From NCBI GenBank assembly GCA_963676355.1, contig OY781093.1:558001-622000 (forward strand): a DNA stretch of 64,000 bases, written 5' to 3'. Positions within the stretch are counted from its first letter, which is position 1. Each line of letters opens with the position of its first letter. Origin of the DNA: JAGLOK01 sp963676355. Lineage in GTDB: Bacteria > Bacillota > Clostridia > Christensenellales > UMGS416. Made by a program: the position numbers and the translations under genes. Positions 9,837 through 19,554 of this stretch are shown piece after piece. The notes under the pieces are model-generated. The model was not told the origin of the DNA, made no database searches, and worked only from the letters and a program-made list of their open reading frames with translations.

Positions 9837-9896
9837 TCATAGGATCGGTAAAAGGCTGATCTTGAGATATAATACTAATATACTTAGGAGGAAAAG

Positions 9897-11450
9897 ATGA
9901 GAAACAAATTTTTAGCATCACTGATAGTTGTTATTATGCTTGTCGGCATATTTGCAGGCTGCACAAAAGACGACTCAGTAAAGCAAGAAGAAGCGACAAA
10001 GGCTCCCTCAGCATCTGAAGAGGTAAAAGAAGCTGAAGAAACTGCAGAAGTTACAGTAGAGGAACCGGTAAACATGCGATATGTTATACCTGGTGGTTTG
10101 CCGGGACAGGATGACAGAGTGGCTGCAGTTTTTGAGTTGGTAAACGAAAAAATGCTAGCTGACGGAGTTAATATTAACTTAGAATTGTATACAATACCTT
10201 GGGACGCTTGGGAACAAAAAACCAACTTAATGCTGGCTACAGGAGAACCTTTTGACTTGTTGCATGTTATGGAAGACTTAAGGGGTTTCAGTTCTTATGT
10301 AGGTCAGGAAGCATTATATCCTATAGATGATCTTCTGGATCAATATGGCGAAAATCTAAAGAAAGTTATTCCAGAGTTTATGTGGAACTCTGCAAAGGCT
10401 AACGGACAGACATATGCAGTTCCTGCATTCTGGACAGAAACTACAAAAGCTACATCCGGTCTTACAATAAGAACTGATTGGATTGAAGCATATGGTCTTG
10501 ATACACCGGAAACATCTGAAGATTTAATGAATGTTATGGAAGTTTTCAAACAAAACTGGGAAGGTGATGGAAGTCCTTCTGTAGTACTCCTTTATCAAGA
10601 ACCTGCCCGTTTCTTGGAAAGAACATTTGATTCATATCCTTTCACAGTAATCGAGCAAATGCTGCTTATAAGGCAGGATGGCTCTGTAGAATCATTTGTT
10701 TCTTCAGAAGAGTTTAAAATGGAAGCAGGGTTCTTTAATGAATGTTATGACAAAGGTTATATAACACCTGATTTACTTTCATTGCCTTCGGATTGGCGTG
10801 AGAATGAAATGGAACTGGGACGCTATCTATTTAGGGATGGTAATGGACTGCGCAGCAAAAAAGATATGGTAGATGATAATGTTGTGGAAGATTTGATATT
10901 ACTTGCTCCTGAAAAAGCAACTTTCCGTGACATGGGGTTCAGAAATGATAATGTTGTGCCTATCACCAGCGAAAATCCTGAAAGCGGAATAAAGTTCTTG
11001 AACTGGATGTATGCAAATCAAGAAAATTATGACTTATTCATCTATGGAGAAGAAGGCGTTGACTGGACTGAAATGGATGATATGACATATGAAACTACTA
11101 TAATAGATGACGCCCAAAACTATGGGTTTGCTACATGGATGATAGGAAATCTTAACTATGCACGTGCGAGTGTAAATGACCATCCTACTCGTGTTGAGGT
11201 TCAGTATTCTTTTGACGAAGAAGCAGAGAACAGTGTAATTGTCGGATTCACATTTGATCCCACAAACGTTTCTGTTGAATACGCAAACTGCTTATCTGCA
11301 GTGAAGACAGCAATTTATCCAATAAAAGCGGGTATTGTTGATTACGAAGCAGGAATTGAAAAGGCGATAGATGAATTCAAAGCAGCGGGTATTGATGCCG
11401 TTGTAGCCGAATACCAAAAACAACTTTCTGAATATCTTAATTCAAAATAA
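9897..11450 (+). CDS. Extracellular oligosaccharide-binding lipoprotein (LplA type)
   Basis: A 517-residue solute-binding protein anchored by lipid: signal peptide with lipobox IFAGC (Cys about residue 22), an acidic Glu/Ala-rich spacer, and a two-lobed binding domain of the LplA/YtcQ class, which is longer than ordinary family 1 binding proteins. It would capture the ligand outside and deliver it to the two preceding permeases. It starts at ATG 9897 behind TAGGAGG. The order regulator, permease, permease, binding protein, glycosidases matches polysaccharide-utilisation loci in other Bacillota. The precise ligand is unknown. Confidence 0.9.
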   Translation: MRNKFLASLIVVIMLVGIFAGCTKDDSVKQEEATKAPSASEEVKEAEETAEVTVEEPVNMRYVIPGGLPGQDDRVAAVFELVNEKMLADGVNINLELYTIPWDAWEQKTNLMLATGEPFDLLHVMEDLRGFSSYVGQEALYPIDDLLDQYGENLKKVIPEFMWNSAKANGQTYAVPAFWTETTKATSGLTIRTDWIEAYGLDTPETSEDLMNVMEVFKQNWEGDGSPSVVLLYQEPARFLERTFDSYPFTVIEQMLLIRQDGSVESFVSSEEFKMEAGFFNECYDKGYITPDLLSLPSDWRENEMELGRYLFRDGNGLRSKKDMVDDNVVEDLILLAPEKATFRDMGFRNDNVVPITSENPESGIKFLNWMYANQENYDLFIYGEEGVDWTEMDDMTYETTIIDDAQNYGFATWMIGNLNYARASVNDHPTRVEVQYSFDEEAENSVIVGFTFDPTNVSVEYANCLSAVKTAIYPIKAGIVDYEAGIEKAIDEFKAAGIDAVVAEYQKQLSEYLNSK

Positions 11451-11461
11451 ACGGTAAAATC

Positions 11462-11497
11462 AAGCAAGTTGCATTTATTGTGCAACTTGCTTTTTAT
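11462..11497 (+). terminator. Terminator or attenuator hairpin between binding protein and glycosidases
   Basis: A perfect 12-bp stem (11462-11473 with 11481-11492) is followed by a run of T. It separates the transporter genes from the GH51 gene, which starts 23 bases later on the same strand, so partial read-through is likely. Confidence 0.8.
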
Positions 11498-11519
11498 TTA
11501 ATCAAATGGAGTATTTTTA

Positions 11520-13001
11520 ATGAATAACACTCTTAAAACAATAATATCTCTAAACAAAGATGAAACAAATGATATTAATCCTAATATTTTTGGTCAGTTC
11601 ATTGAACATTTGGGGGAATGTATTGATAATGGACTATTTGAACCAAATTCGCCCCTTTCAGATGCATCAGGATTTAGATGCGATGTAATCGAAAAGGTGA
11701 AACGACTGCGTCCGCCATGCATTCGCTGGCCCGGAGGAACATTTGCTAATATTTATCATTGGATGGATTGCGTTGGATCAATTGAAAAAAGGAGAAAACG
11801 TCCCAACATTATATGGGGAGGTATTAACGAAGGTAAGTTTGGTACAGATGAGTTTATAAAGTATTGCCGTGTAATAAACACTGAGCCTATGATATGTGTC
11901 AATATGGAGACAGGGACTGCTGAAGAAGCGGCAAACTGGGTTGAATATTGTAACGGAACTGAAGATACATATTATGCTAACTTAAGAAAAACCAATGGTT
12001 CTGAAGAACCACATAATGTTAAGTATTGGTTTATTGGCAATGAATCATATGCTGTTCCTGATATAGGCAGCCATCATAATGTTGATGATTATATAAAAGA
12101 CACCTGGGAATTTGTTAAGCATATGAAATTGGTTGATTCTTCAATTAAAATCATACTGGTAGGAAGTATGCACGATTTTGAGTGGAACAAAAGAGTGTTG
12201 GATTCACTGCATCCTGTTTGTGACTATTTATCAGTTCATTATTATGCCAGAGATACCAAAAACAATCCATATGGGGCCTTCTCCGGTGAAGCAGATTTTA
12301 TCAAATCCATTCATAACCTTAAAAGCCTATTGGAAGAGTATGAAATCCCCAGTGACTTTGATGAGTGGTATAGATTCCCTCCGAGGAAGGACGATATTTT
12401 ACTCGCATTAGACGAATGGAACATTTGGAATAGTGCTTGTGATGAGGGAAGCGATTATGGTTTAAATGCAAGGTATAATTGGCTTAATGCCTTGTGGGTG
12501 TCATCTATGCTGAATATTTTCATAAATTCAAGTGATGTGCTTGGGTGTGCAAATATGGCTCAGCTGGTGAATATATTAGCTCCAATTATAACCGATAGAG
12601 AGCGCTCTGTTTGCCAAACTATTTTTTATCCTATGGAGATATATAGAAAATATTGTAGCGAAAAAAAGTGTAGTGTGAATTATGATAATTTCATGATTGA
12701 CGGCGGTGAAGCTGGCGAAATCCCTCTATTAAGTATGTCAGCTACAATGGATAAATCTTGCGAAAATATAATAGTTTTTATGGTAAATAGATCTTTGGAT
12801 AAAGAGGTTTTAGGATCCTTTGATGGCAAAGAAAATATAATATCGGTACATCAATATGGCGCTGAAGATGCCTGTGCGTATCCTGACCTAAATAATCAAT
12901 TCCAAATAAAACATAAAGCACTCAAAATGGCAGAAAACGATGAAATTCTACTACCGCCAAATACGATTACTGTTGTTGAGATTAAATCAAAATTAATTTG
13001 A
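11520..13001 (+). CDS. abfA: Alpha-L-arabinofuranosidase, GH51
   Basis: A 493-residue cytoplasmic enzyme (no signal peptide) that removes alpha-L-arabinofuranosyl residues from imported arabino-oligosaccharides. Family markers are clear: NPNIFGQFIEHLGECI near the N-terminus, the RWPGG signature near residue 70, the acid/base Glu175 in GNE and the nucleophile Glu299 in DEWN, followed by the C-terminal beta domain. Length matches the GH51 standard of about 500. The ribosome binding site is modest (TGGAG, 8 bases before ATG 11520). It lies behind the transporter operon and a hairpin, so it is probably expressed with it at a lower level. Confidence 0.92.
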   Translation: MNNTLKTIISLNKDETNDINPNIFGQFIEHLGECIDNGLFEPNSPLSDASGFRCDVIEKVKRLRPPCIRWPGGTFANIYHWMDCVGSIEKRRKRPNIIWGGINEGKFGTDEFIKYCRVINTEPMICVNMETGTAEEAANWVEYCNGTEDTYYANLRKTNGSEEPHNVKYWFIGNESYAVPDIGSHHNVDDYIKDTWEFVKHMKLVDSSIKIILVGSMHDFEWNKRVLDSLHPVCDYLSVHYYARDTKNNPYGAFSGEADFIKSIHNLKSLLEEYEIPSDFDEWYRFPPRKDDILLALDEWNIWNSACDEGSDYGLNARYNWLNALWVSSMLNIFINSSDVLGCANMAQLVNILAPIITDRERSVCQTIFYPMEIYRKYCSEKKCSVNYDNFMIDGGEAGEIPLLSMSATMDKSCENIIVFMVNRSLDKEVLGSFDGKENIISVHQYGAEDACAYPDLNNQFQIKHKALKMAENDEILLPPNTITVVEIKSKLI

Positions 13002-13139
13002 ATTATAAATTATAATATAAATAAGATAAGATATATAAGTATAAGTGTAATATTTAAACAGACATATCCGATAGGCTGGCTAGTAATTTTTTTTAATTAT
13101 GCTATAGCTGTTATAGAATATAATAGAGATGAGAAAAAT

Positions 13140-15635
13140 ATGGAAAAAGTAATACTAAATGGAACATGGAAAGCAGCAGGCGCAGATCACAGTGATATAA
13201 AGGCTCAAGTTCCCGGCTGCATACATACTGATCTTATGGATAATGGGTTCATAGAAGACCCGTATTACAGAGATAATGAGACGGACTTAATGTGGATAGG
13301 CAAAACAGACTGGACATACGAGAGACTATTTGAAATAGATTCTAATGTGCTGGCACACAAGCATGTAAAGCTTGTTTGTTACGGTCTTGATACACTTGCT
13401 GAAGTAAAGGTGAACGGGAAGTTTATTGCATCAACGGACAACGCGTTCAGGACATGGGAGTTTGATGTTAAACCATATTTGATTAAAGGTGAAAATAAAA
13501 TAAGGATAAAGCTCTTTTCAACATACCCATATATGAGCAAAAAGGTGGATGAGCGCTGGCTTGCAATGACCGGAATAGGTCATGACAGGGTGAAAGGCAG
13601 CAATTATGTGAGAAAAAGTCAGTGCAACTACGGATGGGATTGGGGTCCGATTTGCGTGACAGCAGGTATATGGAGAGATATAGAAATACAGGCATATGAT
13701 GAGGCTAAGATAGGTGATGTGCATGTAACGCAAAAACATAAGGAAAATAAAGTAGAGCTTGATGTAAAAACAACGCTAAAAGATTATGACAATTCGGAAC
13801 TTGAGGCAAAAGTCACGGTATCCTTTGAAGGAGAAACTGTCTGTGAAAAGGAATTAAAAATAGCAGGGGAAGTATCATCCATAAAGCTGGATGTTGATAA
13901 CCCAAAGCTTTGGTGGCCGAATAATCTTGGTGAGCAGAATTTGTACGATGTTAAGGTGGAATTATTAAATGAGGATTCAGAAACCATAGATAAAAAGAAA
14001 ACGCGTATAGGTTTACGCACATTGATACTGGACAGACATGACGACCAGTGGGGAGAAAGCTTTCAATTCAAGGTAAATGGTGTGCCCTTTTTTGCTAAGG
14101 GTGCAAACTGGATACCGATTGATACGTTCGTGACGCGCGGCAGTGATGAGTTTTACAGACAGCTTTTGACTGACTCAAAAGAAGCCAATATGAACTTCAT
14201 GCGTGTGTGGGGTGGCGGTATATACGAGCAGGATATTTTTTATGATTTGTGTGATGAGTTTGGCATATGCGTTTGGCAGGACTTTATGTTTGCGTGCTCT
14301 GCATATCCAACATATGATGATTCGTGGATTGATACATTTAAGCAGGAAGCTGAAGATAACATAAAGCGCCTGCGTTCACATCCATCAATGGCTCTTTGGT
14401 GTGGAAACAATGAGCTTGAACATATGGTATATATGATAACTGACGAGGTGGACGAAGAAGTCGGAACCATGAGCTGGGATGAGTACAAATATCTCTTTGA
14501 AGATATTATACCTACTCTGCTTAATGAATTTGACGGCGAGCACGATTACTGGGTGTCTTCATCGCATACGCCGGGAGACAATAGAGGCGAGCCCAATGAC
14601 CCGACTCGCGGCGATGCGCACCTGTGGGAAGTATGGCATGCAAGACAGCCTTTTGAATGGTATAGAACATGCGAGCACAGGTTCAATTCTGAGTTCGGAT
14701 TCCAGTCATTTCCCGAGCCTGAGGTGGTTAAAAGCTATACTCTGCCTGAAGACCGAAACATCACAAGCTTCATAATGGAAAAGCATCAACGCAGTGGTAT
14801 AGGCAATGACGCTATTTTGCAGTATATGCTTTCATGGTTTCAATTGCCTACTGATTTCGATATGTTACTGTGGGCTTCACAAATACTGCAGAGCCTTGCG
14901 ATAAAGTATGCAGTAGAGCACTGGAGACGTAAAATGCCACAGGGGATGGGAACACTCTATTGGCAGCTTAATGACTGCTGGCCGGTTGCAAGCTGGTCAT
15001 CATTGGATTATTTAGGCAACTGGAAAGCGCTTCATTACAGCGCAAAGAAGTTTTTCAGTCCAATTTTGATATCAGGAATAGAAGATAAAGAAAAACTTTC
15101 GGTTGAAATACATCTTTCAAACGATACACTGAAAAATCAAAAAGGCGAAGTTGTATGGAAGCTTATGAATCTTAATGGAAATTTGGAGCAGAGCGGTGAG
15201 TTTGAAGCAAATATAGCGGCGAATACATCGGCGAGGATTGAAACATTGAATCTTGCAGAAGCAGTCAAAAAAGCAGGAGGAATCAGAGATGTAGTATTAT
15301 TCTATTCGTTTATAGTTGATGGGAAAGAAATGAGTTCAAATACTACATATTTTGAGAGACCTAAACATATGAAACTACAAGCGCCTGAGTTTGAAACAGG
15401 CATTAAACAGATAAGCGCAAACGAGTTTGAGCTTACAATAAAAGCCGACAAACCTGCCCTCTGGGTGTGGCCGGAGTTAGAAGGTATAGCCGCCAAGTAT
15501 TCAGACCGCTTCTTTGATTTGGATGGGAAAAACGCAAAAACTGTTATTGTATCGTTGAAGAACGGTATGACTGAAAAGGAGTTTGTGGAAAAGTTAAATA
15601 TAAATTCAATAACTGATACTTATTTTAGTAAATAA
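13140..15635 (+). CDS. Beta-mannosidase, GH2
   Basis: An 831-residue GH2 enzyme without signal peptide, hence cytoplasmic. It should release beta-linked mannose from the non-reducing end of imported oligosaccharides. N-terminal sugar-binding jelly roll (residues 1-180, including NYGWDWGP, typical of the mannosidase branch rather than beta-galactosidases), an Ig-like domain, then a TIM barrel with the acid/base Glu425 in GNNE and the nucleophile Glu518 in NSEFGFQS. Length fits bacterial and eukaryotic beta-mannosidases. The gene follows GH51 after a 138-base AT-rich gap and may have its own promoter. GH51 and GH2 together suggest the system handles more than one linkage. Confidence 0.92.
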   Translation: MEKVILNGTWKAAGADHSDIKAQVPGCIHTDLMDNGFIEDPYYRDNETDLMWIGKTDWTYERLFEIDSNVLAHKHVKLVCYGLDTLAEVKVNGKFIASTDNAFRTWEFDVKPYLIKGENKIRIKLFSTYPYMSKKVDERWLAMTGIGHDRVKGSNYVRKSQCNYGWDWGPICVTAGIWRDIEIQAYDEAKIGDVHVTQKHKENKVELDVKTTLKDYDNSELEAKVTVSFEGETVCEKELKIAGEVSSIKLDVDNPKLWWPNNLGEQNLYDVKVELLNEDSETIDKKKTRIGLRTLILDRHDDQWGESFQFKVNGVPFFAKGANWIPIDTFVTRGSDEFYRQLLTDSKEANMNFMRVWGGGIYEQDIFYDLCDEFGICVWQDFMFACSAYPTYDDSWIDTFKQEAEDNIKRLRSHPSMALWCGNNELEHMVYMITDEVDEEVGTMSWDEYKYLFEDIIPTLLNEFDGEHDYWVSSSHTPGDNRGEPNDPTRGDAHLWEVWHARQPFEWYRTCEHRFNSEFGFQSFPEPEVVKSYTLPEDRNITSFIMEKHQRSGIGNDAILQYMLSWFQLPTDFDMLLWASQILQSLAIKYAVEHWRRKMPQGMGTLYWQLNDCWPVASWSSLDYLGNWKALHYSAKKFFSPILISGIEDKEKLSVEIHLSNDTLKNQKGEVVWKLMNLNGNLEQSGEFEANIAANTSARIETLNLAEAVKKAGGIRDVVLFYSFIVDGKEMSSNTTYFERPKHMKLQAPEFETGIKQISANEFELTIKADKPALWVWPELEGIAAKYSDRFFDLDGKNAKTVIVSLKNGMTEKEFVEKLNINSITDTYFSK

Positions 15636-15664
15636 ATGCTTAAAATTTCATAAATACTATAAAT

Positions 15665-15694
15665 AACACAACCACCAGAAATGGTGGTTGTGTT
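15665..15694. terminator. Bidirectional hairpin between beta-mannosidase and tRNA-Ala
   Basis: A perfect 13-bp stem (15665-15677 with 15682-15694) with a GAAA loop. It directly abuts the 3' end of the convergent tRNA gene and can terminate both transcripts, although neither T tract is strong. Confidence 0.7.
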
Positions 15695-15770
15695 TGGTGG
15701 AGATAAGGGGAATCGAACCCCTGGCCTCGACATTGCGAACGTCGCGCGCTACCAACTGCGCTATATCCCC
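15695..15770 (-). tRNA. tRNA-Ala (anticodon CGC)
   Basis: A complete 76-nt cloverleaf on the - strand with encoded CCA. The acceptor stem contains the G3:U70 wobble pair that defines tRNA-Ala. The D stem is GCGC/GCGC, the anticodon stem has five pairs (one G:U) around the loop TTCGCAA with anticodon CGC at 15735-15737, and the T arm carries GTTCGAATC. It decodes GCG, a rare codon in AT-rich genomes, where a single UGC tRNA often suffices. Confidence 0.97.
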
Positions 15771-15999
15771 AAATAATTACGAAAATTATAACACACCTAC
15801 ATTTTTGTTACAATCTGTTTAGACAAAAAATTAACATAGGCAAGTATTATTTTTCTACTTAAACTTTTGTGGGAGATGCTTGCTTAAATTGATTCTTTGC
15901 TGCAGTGTATTTGAGTTGACAATCATATCAAAAAAAACATGCTTGTTGGATAATATGGACGAGTGATTGAAGTGCAAATACATATTGTTTAAAGATTAC

Positions 16000-16029
16000 T
16001 TGACATCGTATATAGATTGGCTCTAACAT
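16000..16029 (+). promoter_or_regulatory. Sigma-A type promoter for the SDR gene at 16053
   Basis: A perfect -35 box TTGACA (16000-16005) and a -10 box TAACAT (16024-16029) with an 18-base spacer. The start codon follows 23 bases later, leaving a short leader with an AGGAGG ribosome binding site. Confidence 0.6.
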
Positions 16030-16052
16030 GAAAGAAGACAAAGGAGGATGTT

Positions 16053-17072
16053 ATGAAAGCATTGTTTATCGGCGGCACAGGAACTATCAGCACAGAGATA
16101 TCAAAAAAGCTCATAAAAGAGGGCCATGAACTCTACATTTTAAATAGGGGAAATAGAAGTAACCTGCTTGAGGGATATGATGCAAAGTATTTGACTTGTG
16201 ATGTCAACGACGAAAAGAAAGTATCTGAGCTTATAGCAGAGCATAATTTTGATGTCGTGGCAGATTTTATAGCGTTTGTGCCGGAGCACTTGGAGCGTGA
16301 CTACAGGCTGTTTAAAGGGAAAACTAAACAGTTTATATTTATAAGCTCGGCGTCTGCATATCAAAAACCTCTTTCCGATTTTAGGGTAAATGAAGGAACG
16401 CCTTTGTCCAATCCTTACTGGCAGTATTCAAGGGATAAAATCGCCTGCGAGGATTATCTTATGAAGCTTTATAGAGAAGAAGGATTCCCTATTACTATCG
16501 TGAGACCAAGCCATACATATTGTGAGCGCAGGATACCAGTTGGTATCTCTGGGAAAAAAGGTTCATGGGCAGTTGCAAAACGCATGCTGGACGGAAAGCC
16601 TGTAATAGTACACGGAGATGGCACAACGCTTTGGACGATGACTTTTTCGCGTGATTTTGCAGTAGCATTCACAGGGCTTATGGGAAATGTGCGAGCTATT
16701 GGTGAGTCTTTTGGAATAACGTCAGATGAATCTCTTACATGGAATCAGATATACATATCGCTGGCCAATGCACTTGGTGTGGAATACAAGCCTTATTATG
16801 TGGCGTCCACATTTCTTGATAAGGCAAGTGAAAATGACTATTTAAGTCCGCTTCTTGGTGACAAAGCAAACACGGTGGTCTTTGATAATTCAAAAATAAA
16901 AAAACTTGTTCCGGAGTTTTGTGCGAAAACTCGTTTTGACCAAGGGGTGAAAGAAGCTGTCGAGTACATTTTAAAGCATCCCGAGCTTCAGACAGAAGAT
17001 CCGGAATTTGATGCTTGGTGCGACAAATTGATTGAGACTTTGGATAAGGCTGCCGAGGAGATTAAAGGCTAA
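16053..17072 (+). CDS. NAD-dependent epimerase/dehydratase family protein
   Basis: A 339-residue extended SDR protein. Visible are the Rossmann motif GGTGTIS (residues 7-13), the acidic residue after the second strand in CDVND, a serine-rich catalytic strand (ISSASAY) and the YSRDK motif (Tyr-x3-Lys). Related proteins act on nucleotide sugars or on other carbonyl/hydroxyl substrates, so the substrate cannot be fixed. It starts at ATG 16053 with AAAGGAGG upstream. The gene ends 11 bases before the convergent yibE/F-like gene and has no partner in an operon. Confidence 0.85.
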   Translation: MKALFIGGTGTISTEISKKLIKEGHELYILNRGNRSNLLEGYDAKYLTCDVNDEKKVSELIAEHNFDVVADFIAFVPEHLERDYRLFKGKTKQFIFISSASAYQKPLSDFRVNEGTPLSNPYWQYSRDKIACEDYLMKLYREEGFPITIVRPSHTYCERRIPVGISGKKGSWAVAKRMLDGKPVIVHGDGTTLWTMTFSRDFAVAFTGLMGNVRAIGESFGITSDESLTWNQIYISLANALGVEYKPYYVASTFLDKASENDYLSPLLGDKANTVVFDNSKIKKLVPEFCAKTRFDQGVKEAVEYILKHPELQTEDPEFDAWCDKLIETLDKAAEEIKG

Positions 17073-17083
17073 GCGTCGCTTTG

Positions 17084-18340
17084 TTAATCTTCGGTGATTT
17101 CATCTGAAATATCTTTTTTCGGAAGATTTAGTCCAGCAGAGGCTTTGTTGTTTTTGCTTTTGTGGTGCAGAAAAGCAGTCATTATTGCCGTTGCCGGTAC
17201 AACAAATATTAATCCGATACTTCCTGCGATGGCACGAAGGAATTCGCCGCTGAATAGCTCCCAGCTTAGGGTGTATCCCAGCTTGGTAGAGTTTATAGAT
17301 AAAAGCAGTATAATTGGGAGCGCGCTTCCGGCGTAGGCAAGTATTAGAGTGTTTGCCATAGTTCCCATCATATCAGCGCCTATTTTCATTCCTGATTTTA
17401 CTATCTGATTTCTAGATATGTCTTCTTTTGCGTGTTCGATTATCTCCTCAAGCGAGGAAGCTATCGACACAGCTACATCCATTGATGCACCCAGTGAACC
17501 TATAATCACCGCGGCGAACATTATCCCGTTTAAATTCAATCCTTGGGTTACAGACAGCATAACAGAGTGTTCGTCTGAAAAGCCTGACATATTCATTGTG
17601 TGTTGCATTAAAAATGCCAATAATCCTGCTATAACAATTCCCAGCAAACATCCAAGAAGAGATGACAAAGCCTTTTTATTTATTCCGCATACAATCGATA
17701 GAGTAATAACTGTAATTATCACACTCACAATCACCGCGAAAAGAACCGGGCTGTATCCGTTTTTAATTGCAGGGACAAGTATAAAGAAAACAGCAAGGCA
17801 TGTGAGTACGAGGGCGATAAGTGACCTTAATCCTTTAAAGCCGCTAAAGATAATTAGAGCGGCGGCAAACAAAGCGAAATACCACAGCATTTGGTTCGCT
17901 CGGGAGTATTCTATAAAATCTGCTATCGGGTTGCCCAATTTATACGAGCCAAGCATAAAAATCAAATCGTTTTTAGACACTGGCAGCACTTTGTAGGTTT
18001 GAGAGTCTATGGTCTGGCGACCTTTTACAAGCTGCCCTTTCATGTCGGGCTCCATAATTATCGCAGTAAATGTTATTGTTCTTAATGTAGCTTCAGTGCC
18101 GTAATAATCTTCGGTTGCAGTTTCGTCCTTTACTATTTTTAAAACTTTGGCTTTTATGGGTGTGTCGCTTTCAACGTAGCGATTAAAGGCCTCTTCATCT
18201 AAAGCACCGATTGTGATTTGAGAGGCGCATGAGGCAAAAGAAGTTACTGAAAATATGACAAACACAAAGATAATTATTTTTAAATATTTATTTTTTGATA
18301 TATACATAAAGGCATGTGTCCTTTTTGTATTACAATACAT
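17084..18340 (-). CDS. YibE/F-like multi-pass membrane protein
   Basis: A membrane protein of the YibE/F family, which is widespread in Gram-positive bacteria and has no settled function. An N-terminal membrane segment (about residues 20-40), an extracytoplasmic beta-rich domain up to residue 140, then about seven hydrophobic helices (150-400) with family-typical stretches such as SLGASMDVAVSIASSLEE. Two starts are possible: ATG 18340, with no clear ribosome binding site, or ATG 18307, with AAAGG 11-12 bases upstream. The latter gives 407 residues. It shares its direction with the EF-hand-like gene 42 bases upstream and may form an operon with it. Confidence 0.85.
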   Translation of the reverse strand: MYCNTKRTHAFMYISKNKYLKIIIFVFVIFSVTSFASCASQITIGALDEEAFNRYVESDTPIKAKVLKIVKDETATEDYYGTEATLRTITFTAIIMEPDMKGQLVKGRQTIDSQTYKVLPVSKNDLIFMLGSYKLGNPIADFIEYSRANQMLWYFALFAAALIIFSGFKGLRSLIALVLTCLAVFFILVPAIKNGYSPVLFAVIVSVIITVITLSIVCGINKKALSSLLGCLLGIVIAGLLAFLMQHTMNMSGFSDEHSVMLSVTQGLNLNGIMFAAVIIGSLGASMDVAVSIASSLEEIIEHAKEDISRNQIVKSGMKIGADMMGTMANTLILAYAGSALPIILLLSINSTKLGYTLSWELFSGEFLRAIAGSIGLIFVVPATAIMTAFLHHKSKNNKASAGLNLPKKDISDEITED

Positions 18341-18382
18341 TAAAACACAAGCCTTTGCAAAATTATGTACTATTTGTTTTGG

Positions 18383-19426
18383 TTATTTCGCTAAATCTAT
18401 CTGGTGTACTGTTCCGACGTTTCCGCTTTCTGAAAGGTAGACGCTGGAGGCTCTCATTCGTCCTAACAGATTATTGTCGGAATCTTTAAAGCTAAAATCA
18501 GTTTCTATGTTCCCGAGATATATTGCGCCAACGCCCTTTTGCCCCAGAGCAAATAACTGATCTTTGCCATTTTCGTCCTTTGTCCATATCTTAAGCTTGT
18601 CATAAATGGCATCGTTTTCATCAATCCAGCCATTTTGGTCAAGATCATAATCGGCAAGTTCAGAAAAGCCGTCCTGTGTGTTGGGACCAAAAAGTTCACG
18701 TCCGTTATTTATCACGCCGTCCTCATTTAAATCAAGAGCTAAAAGCCCGCTTCCTTGGGAAACGAATGAGATTTCGTCATCGGTACCGTCAGAGTCAAGG
18801 TCAAACACATATTTTTCTTGAGTAAGTGATGCGGGTTCGCCGTTAAAGTTTATTACAATCGGGTCTATTAACGCGTCTCCCGCCTTTATTTGCAAATGGT
18901 TTTCCTCAACAAAGCTTCTGCTAAGGTTCATTTCGAGATTGAGTTTAATCTGTTGACCGTCTTGAGTGTTTACCACACCTTTTGCTGAAAACGACATTTT
19001 TTCTTCTTCAGATTTTATTTCGTGATAGGTATATTCAAAGCCCCAGCCTACTCGGCCATTGCTGATATCTATATTTCCGGGAGCCATAATTTGTTTTGAG
19101 TCAAGTTTTTTTACTGTAGCCTTTTCAAAGAACATAAACTTCATCTTACGGCCTGTGACTTTCTCCATGAAAGCTTCAAGCAGAATGAGTTTATTTTTAT
19201 CCTGTTCACTCATTTGAAAAAGAACGTCTTCGTTGTCGGACTTTTTACTTGGAACAATGTCTACACGTGCTTGTAAAGCATCCTTTGAAATTTCAACGAT
19301 GTCATTTATTTGGTTTTCTGAGTTTTGAACACCTGACTTCCAGTAGTTCATCGACTCGCTTTTCTGGAGACTTTGTGCAGAAGAATTTTCACTTTTAAGC
19401 ATAATATCGCTGCTTGCGATTTTCAC
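18383..19426 (-). CDS. Protein with three DxDxDG calcium-binding-like repeats
   Basis: A protein of about 347 residues that matches a family of uncharacterised bacterial proteins with EF-hand/dockerin-like calcium motifs. The last 150 residues carry three Asp-rich loops: DLDSDGTDD, DLNEDGVIN and DLDQNGWIDENDAI, each spaced as in a calcium-binding loop, then an aromatic segment ending VHQIDLAK. There is no signal peptide, so export would need another route or the protein is cytoplasmic. The best start is the GTG at about 19426 because AAGGAA lies nine bases before it; a GTG three codons earlier overlaps that site. Function unknown; close linkage with the YibE/F gene is noted. Confidence 0.7.
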   Translation of the reverse strand: MKIASSDIMLKSENSSAQSLQKSESMNYWKSGVQNSENQINDIVEISKDALQARVDIVPSKKSDNEDVLFQMSEQDKNKLILLEAFMEKVTGRKMKFMFFEKATVKKLDSKQIMAPGNIDISNGRVGWGFEYTYHEIKSEEEKMSFSAKGVVNTQDGQQIKLNLEMNLSRSFVEENHLQIKAGDALIDPIVINFNGEPASLTQEKYVFDLDSDGTDDEISFVSQGSGLLALDLNEDGVINNGRELFGPNTQDGFSELADYDLDQNGWIDENDAIYDKLKIWTKDENGKDQLFALGQKGVGAIYLGNIETDFSFKDSDNNLLGRMRASSVYLSESGNVGTVHQIDLAK

Positions 19427-19525
19427 AAAGATCACTTCCTTAAATAGACTTCAATATTATATATCGTTACTTCTTGACTAAAACTTAACATTCAAATGAA
19501 ATTTAATAAATAAGACTACAGTACT

Positions 19526-19554
19526 TTAAATAGATACTTTCAATATGATATAAT
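19526..19554 (+). promoter_or_regulatory. Probable asnS promoter
   Basis: A perfect -10 box TATAAT (19549-19554) with a weak -35 TTAAAT (19526-19531) at 17 bases. It is 39 bases upstream of the asnS start codon, too close for a T-box leader. Confidence 0.5.

Noticed and set aside
9806..9859. Programmed ribosomal frameshift in the LplC permease
   Set aside because: The A run has only four bases, no slippery heptamer or stimulating hairpin follows, and other family members are encoded in one frame. A plain deletion is simpler.
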